Source: Desulfovibrio intestinalis
Lineage (GTDB): Bacteria > Desulfobacterota > Desulfovibrionia > Desulfovibrionales > Desulfovibrionaceae
Direction of reading: 5' to 3'
Assembly (NCBI RefSeq): GCF_014202345.1
Contig: NZ_JACHGO010000004.1
Span: 248,001-312,000, forward strand
Length of the DNA stretch: 64,000 nt
The position numbers and the translations under genes were made by a program. Below the pieces are notes generated by a model that worked only from the letters and a program-made list of their open reading frames with translations, was not told the origin of the DNA and ran no database searches. The first letter of the stretch is position 1. The number at the start of each line of letters is the position of its first letter. Below, piece after piece: positions 62,190 through 64,000 of the stretch.

Positions 62190-64000
62190 CTATGACCTTT
62201 TCAGTTGATCCACAATGGCCCGCAAATCGCCAGACATGGCCGCGAGCTGCTGAATAGCCTGTGCGGATTCTGCCTGGCCCTTTGAGGTTTCATCTGTAAT
62301 TCTTGTAACTTCTTCAATGGCCTGAGATATCTGCTCTGAAGCCGCCGACTGCTCTTCAGCCGCCGTGGCTATGGACTGCGCCTGATCCGCGTTGTCCCTG
62401 GCGTAGGAGAGAATATTGTCAAGCGCTGCCCCCGAATCCCGCGACAGGCCCGTGGTTGTGCCCACCGCGTCCACTGCGGCGTCCATAGAACGGATGCTTT
62501 TTTGCGCGGCCACCTGAATGGCTGAAATGTTCTCTCCCACTTCCTTTGTGGCGCCGATGGTTTTTTCGGCCAGCTTGCGAACCTCGTCAGCAACCACGGC
62601 AAAACCGCGCCCGGCATCACCAGCGCGGGCCGCTTCAATGGCAGCGTTGAGCGCCAGCAGGTTGGTCTGGTCAGCGATGTCGTTGATGACATCCATAATG
62701 GCTCCGATGCTGTTGGCCTGACGCCCCAGCTCCGTGAGATCATCCTTCATTGCAAGACTTTGCTCCTGCACATGGTTGACCGAGGTGATGACCTGACGCA
62801 CAAGGTCAGCGCCACGCCCGGCCTCGTTTTGCGTATTTACGGCATTGGTTGCGGCATCGCCGGAATTGCGCGCCACCTCCACCACAGACACGCTCATCTG
62901 CTCCATGCTGGTGGCTGTTTCGGCCATGCGCTGTTGCTGTACTGCAGCGGATCTGGATATCTGCTCCGACTGGGCGGCCAGCTCTTCGGTACTTGAGGCT
63001 ATGCGCTCCACCACGCCCTCAATTTGTGAGGCCGCCTGAAGAATACCGCGCTGGGTGGCCAGCTCGGCCTCCTTGCGGGCCTCTTCGGCTTCGCTCACGG
63101 CCTTGCGTGCACGTTCTGCTTCCTGAATGGCAAGTTTTTCTTTTTCTTCCGTGGTGGTTATCATTTCCTTCAGTCTGTTCACCATCGTACGCAAAGCGTC
63201 GGCCAGCACGCCAACTTCGTCCCTGCTTCTGACATCCAGATTTTCATCAAGCTTTCCTTCAGATATGGAAGCAGCAAAGCCCACGCACTTGCCAAGAGGC
63301 CTGAAAATCAGGCGGGAGACCAGAAAATTTACCATAAGGGCTGAAAGCACCAGGGCAACCACTGCAGCTATGGAGCTGTGCAGCAGGTTTTTATCCGAAT
63401 CCTGATGAATGACGTCCACGTCTTCGTAGGTCCACACCTTCCAGTCCAGCCCGTCAATAACGTAAAGGCTGCCCTCGTACTGCTTGTTGGTGTGGGTGAA
63501 GAATATTCTGCTGTTGGTGCGCTGATTGCGGTATTTATCCAGCCCAGGGATTTCTTCCCACAGGCTTTTGCCAATGCGCTTCTCATTGCTGTTGGCCATG
63601 ACGTAGCCATCGGCGCGGGTCAGAAAGACATTCTTGAAATCCAGCACGCCATTGGCGAATTGGGTGATGTCCGTCAAACCCAGGTTGATGCACAGCGTGC
63701 CTATCACGTTACCGTTGTCCATTATGGGTACGCCCACGGCCATAACAGTGGCCCCGATGGACGAGGTGTAAGGCGTGGTGACAACGCGCTTTTCACCGCC
63801 AAAAAGGCGCTTGTACCATTCACGGCCAAGGCTTTTGGCGTTAAAGTTCTGGATCATGCCCTTGTTATTATGTGTTTCGCCATTTTCAAGGCAATAATAG
63901 GCTTCAACAAGCTTTGTCTGCTGCAACAACTGGATAAGCACATTCCTGCGGTATTCATACCGGTCTTCACCAGTAACGCCCACAGGGTTGGCCAGCATTT
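62190..64000 (-). CDS. Methyl-accepting chemotaxis protein, 5' end outside the window
   Basis: At least 603 residues are visible; the frame runs off the right edge, so the N-terminus and TM1 are missing. Seen are the latter part of a dCache sensor ([48 protein letters not shown]), TM2 (about 65% of the way to HAMP, near 63290-63370), HAMP, coiled coil and the signalling tip [18 protein letters not shown] ... [12 protein letters not shown]. It ends IVDQLKRS without a CheR-binding tail. It differs from the other two receptors in the adaptation region ([38 protein letters not shown]). Confidence 0.9.
   Translation of the reverse strand, partial: MLANPVGVTGEDRYEYRRNVLIQLLQQTKLVEAYYCLENGETHNNKGMIQNFNAKSLGREWYKRLFGGEKRVVTTPYTSSIGATVMAVGVPIMDNGNVIGTLCINLGLTDITQFANGVLDFKNVFLTRADGYVMANSNEKRIGKSLWEEIPGLDKYRNQRTNSRIFFTHTNKQYEGSLYVIDGLDWKVWTYEDVDVIHQDSDKNLLHSSIAAVVALVLSALMVNFLVSRLIFRPLGKCVGFAASISEGKLDENLDVRSRDEVGVLADALRTMVNRLKEMITTTEEKEKLAIQEAERARKAVSEAEEARKEAELATQRGILQAASQIEGVVERIASSTEELAAQSEQISRSAAVQQQRMAETATSMEQMSVSVVEVARNSGDAATNAVNTQNEAGRGADLVRQVITSVNHVQEQSLAMKDDLTELGRQANSIGAIMDVINDIADQTNLLALNAAIEAARAGDAGRGFAVVADEVRKLAEKTIGATKEVGENISAIQVAAQKSIRSMDAAVDAVGTTTGLSRDSGAALDNILSYARDNADQAQSIATAAEEQSAASEQISQAIEEVTRITDETSKGQAESAQAIQQLAAMSGDLRAIVDQLKRS

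Overview
The window looks like a chromosome segment of a sulphate-reducing deltaproteobacterium of the Desulfovibrio type, perhaps the D. desulfuricans group. This is inferred from a TunR-type regulator (integrase-like fold plus two TOBE domains, known from sulphate reducers) divergent from modABC, a three-gene proton-translocating transhydrogenase, a two-subunit Fe-S fumarase, three chemoreceptors and a fairly GC-rich coding style. No tRNA, rRNA, CRISPR array, prophage or intact IS element was seen.

Layout. 0-9 kb: an SmvA-like MFS exporter, fliR, a convergent four-gene glycosyltransferase/methyltransferase operon, and gltX. 9-19.3 kb: a soluble hybrid histidine kinase, argB, an exported nitroreductase-like protein, an EAL protein with a degenerate GGDEF domain, an HD hydrolase, and a zraR-zraS / zraP locus with a good sigma-54 promoter in front of zraP. 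19.3-25 kb: a gene-poor stretch with an AT-rich block and orphan hairpins, a dCache chemoreceptor, two dispersed palindromic elements and an Elp3-like radical SAM protein. 25-34 kb: an IHF/HU protein, an MBOAT / SGNH / Sel1-repeat set resembling alginate acetylation machinery (AlgI/AlgJ/AlgK), then metE behind a cobalamin riboswitch. 34-45 kb: an AbrB-family membrane protein, pntAA-pntAB-pntB, a CycA-like permease with alanine racemase, and fumarase subunits. 45-50 kb: modC-modB-modA and divergent tunR. 50-64 kb: a second chemoreceptor, a TIGR01212 radical SAM protein, the rod-shape cluster mreB-mreC-mreD-mrdA-rodA with a bactofilin, a GAF protein, gapdh, a DUF1275 membrane protein and the 3' part of a third chemoreceptor.

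The most unusual object is pntB (34981-38022, minus). The encoded protein is 1013 residues, more than twice the usual length of about 460. The extra length is three additional complete copies of the NADP(H)-binding domain III, giving one membrane domain II followed by four tandem domain IIIs on Ala/Gly-rich linkers. All four copies keep the nucleotide-binding motifs, and they differ from one another in sequence, so this does not look like an assembly duplication.

Other points worth a look: a dispersed palindromic repeat family (TAGAGCA termini, at least three copies), one copy of which supplies the stop codon of a ModC lacking the usual C-terminal Mop/TOBE domain; a 155-bp long inverted repeat whose core recurs in another hairpin; a candidate TunR operator; and perfect palindromes in front of gap and of a chemoreceptor gene. 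Many start codons were moved inward from the longest open frame where a Shine-Dalgarno sequence or family length argued for it.
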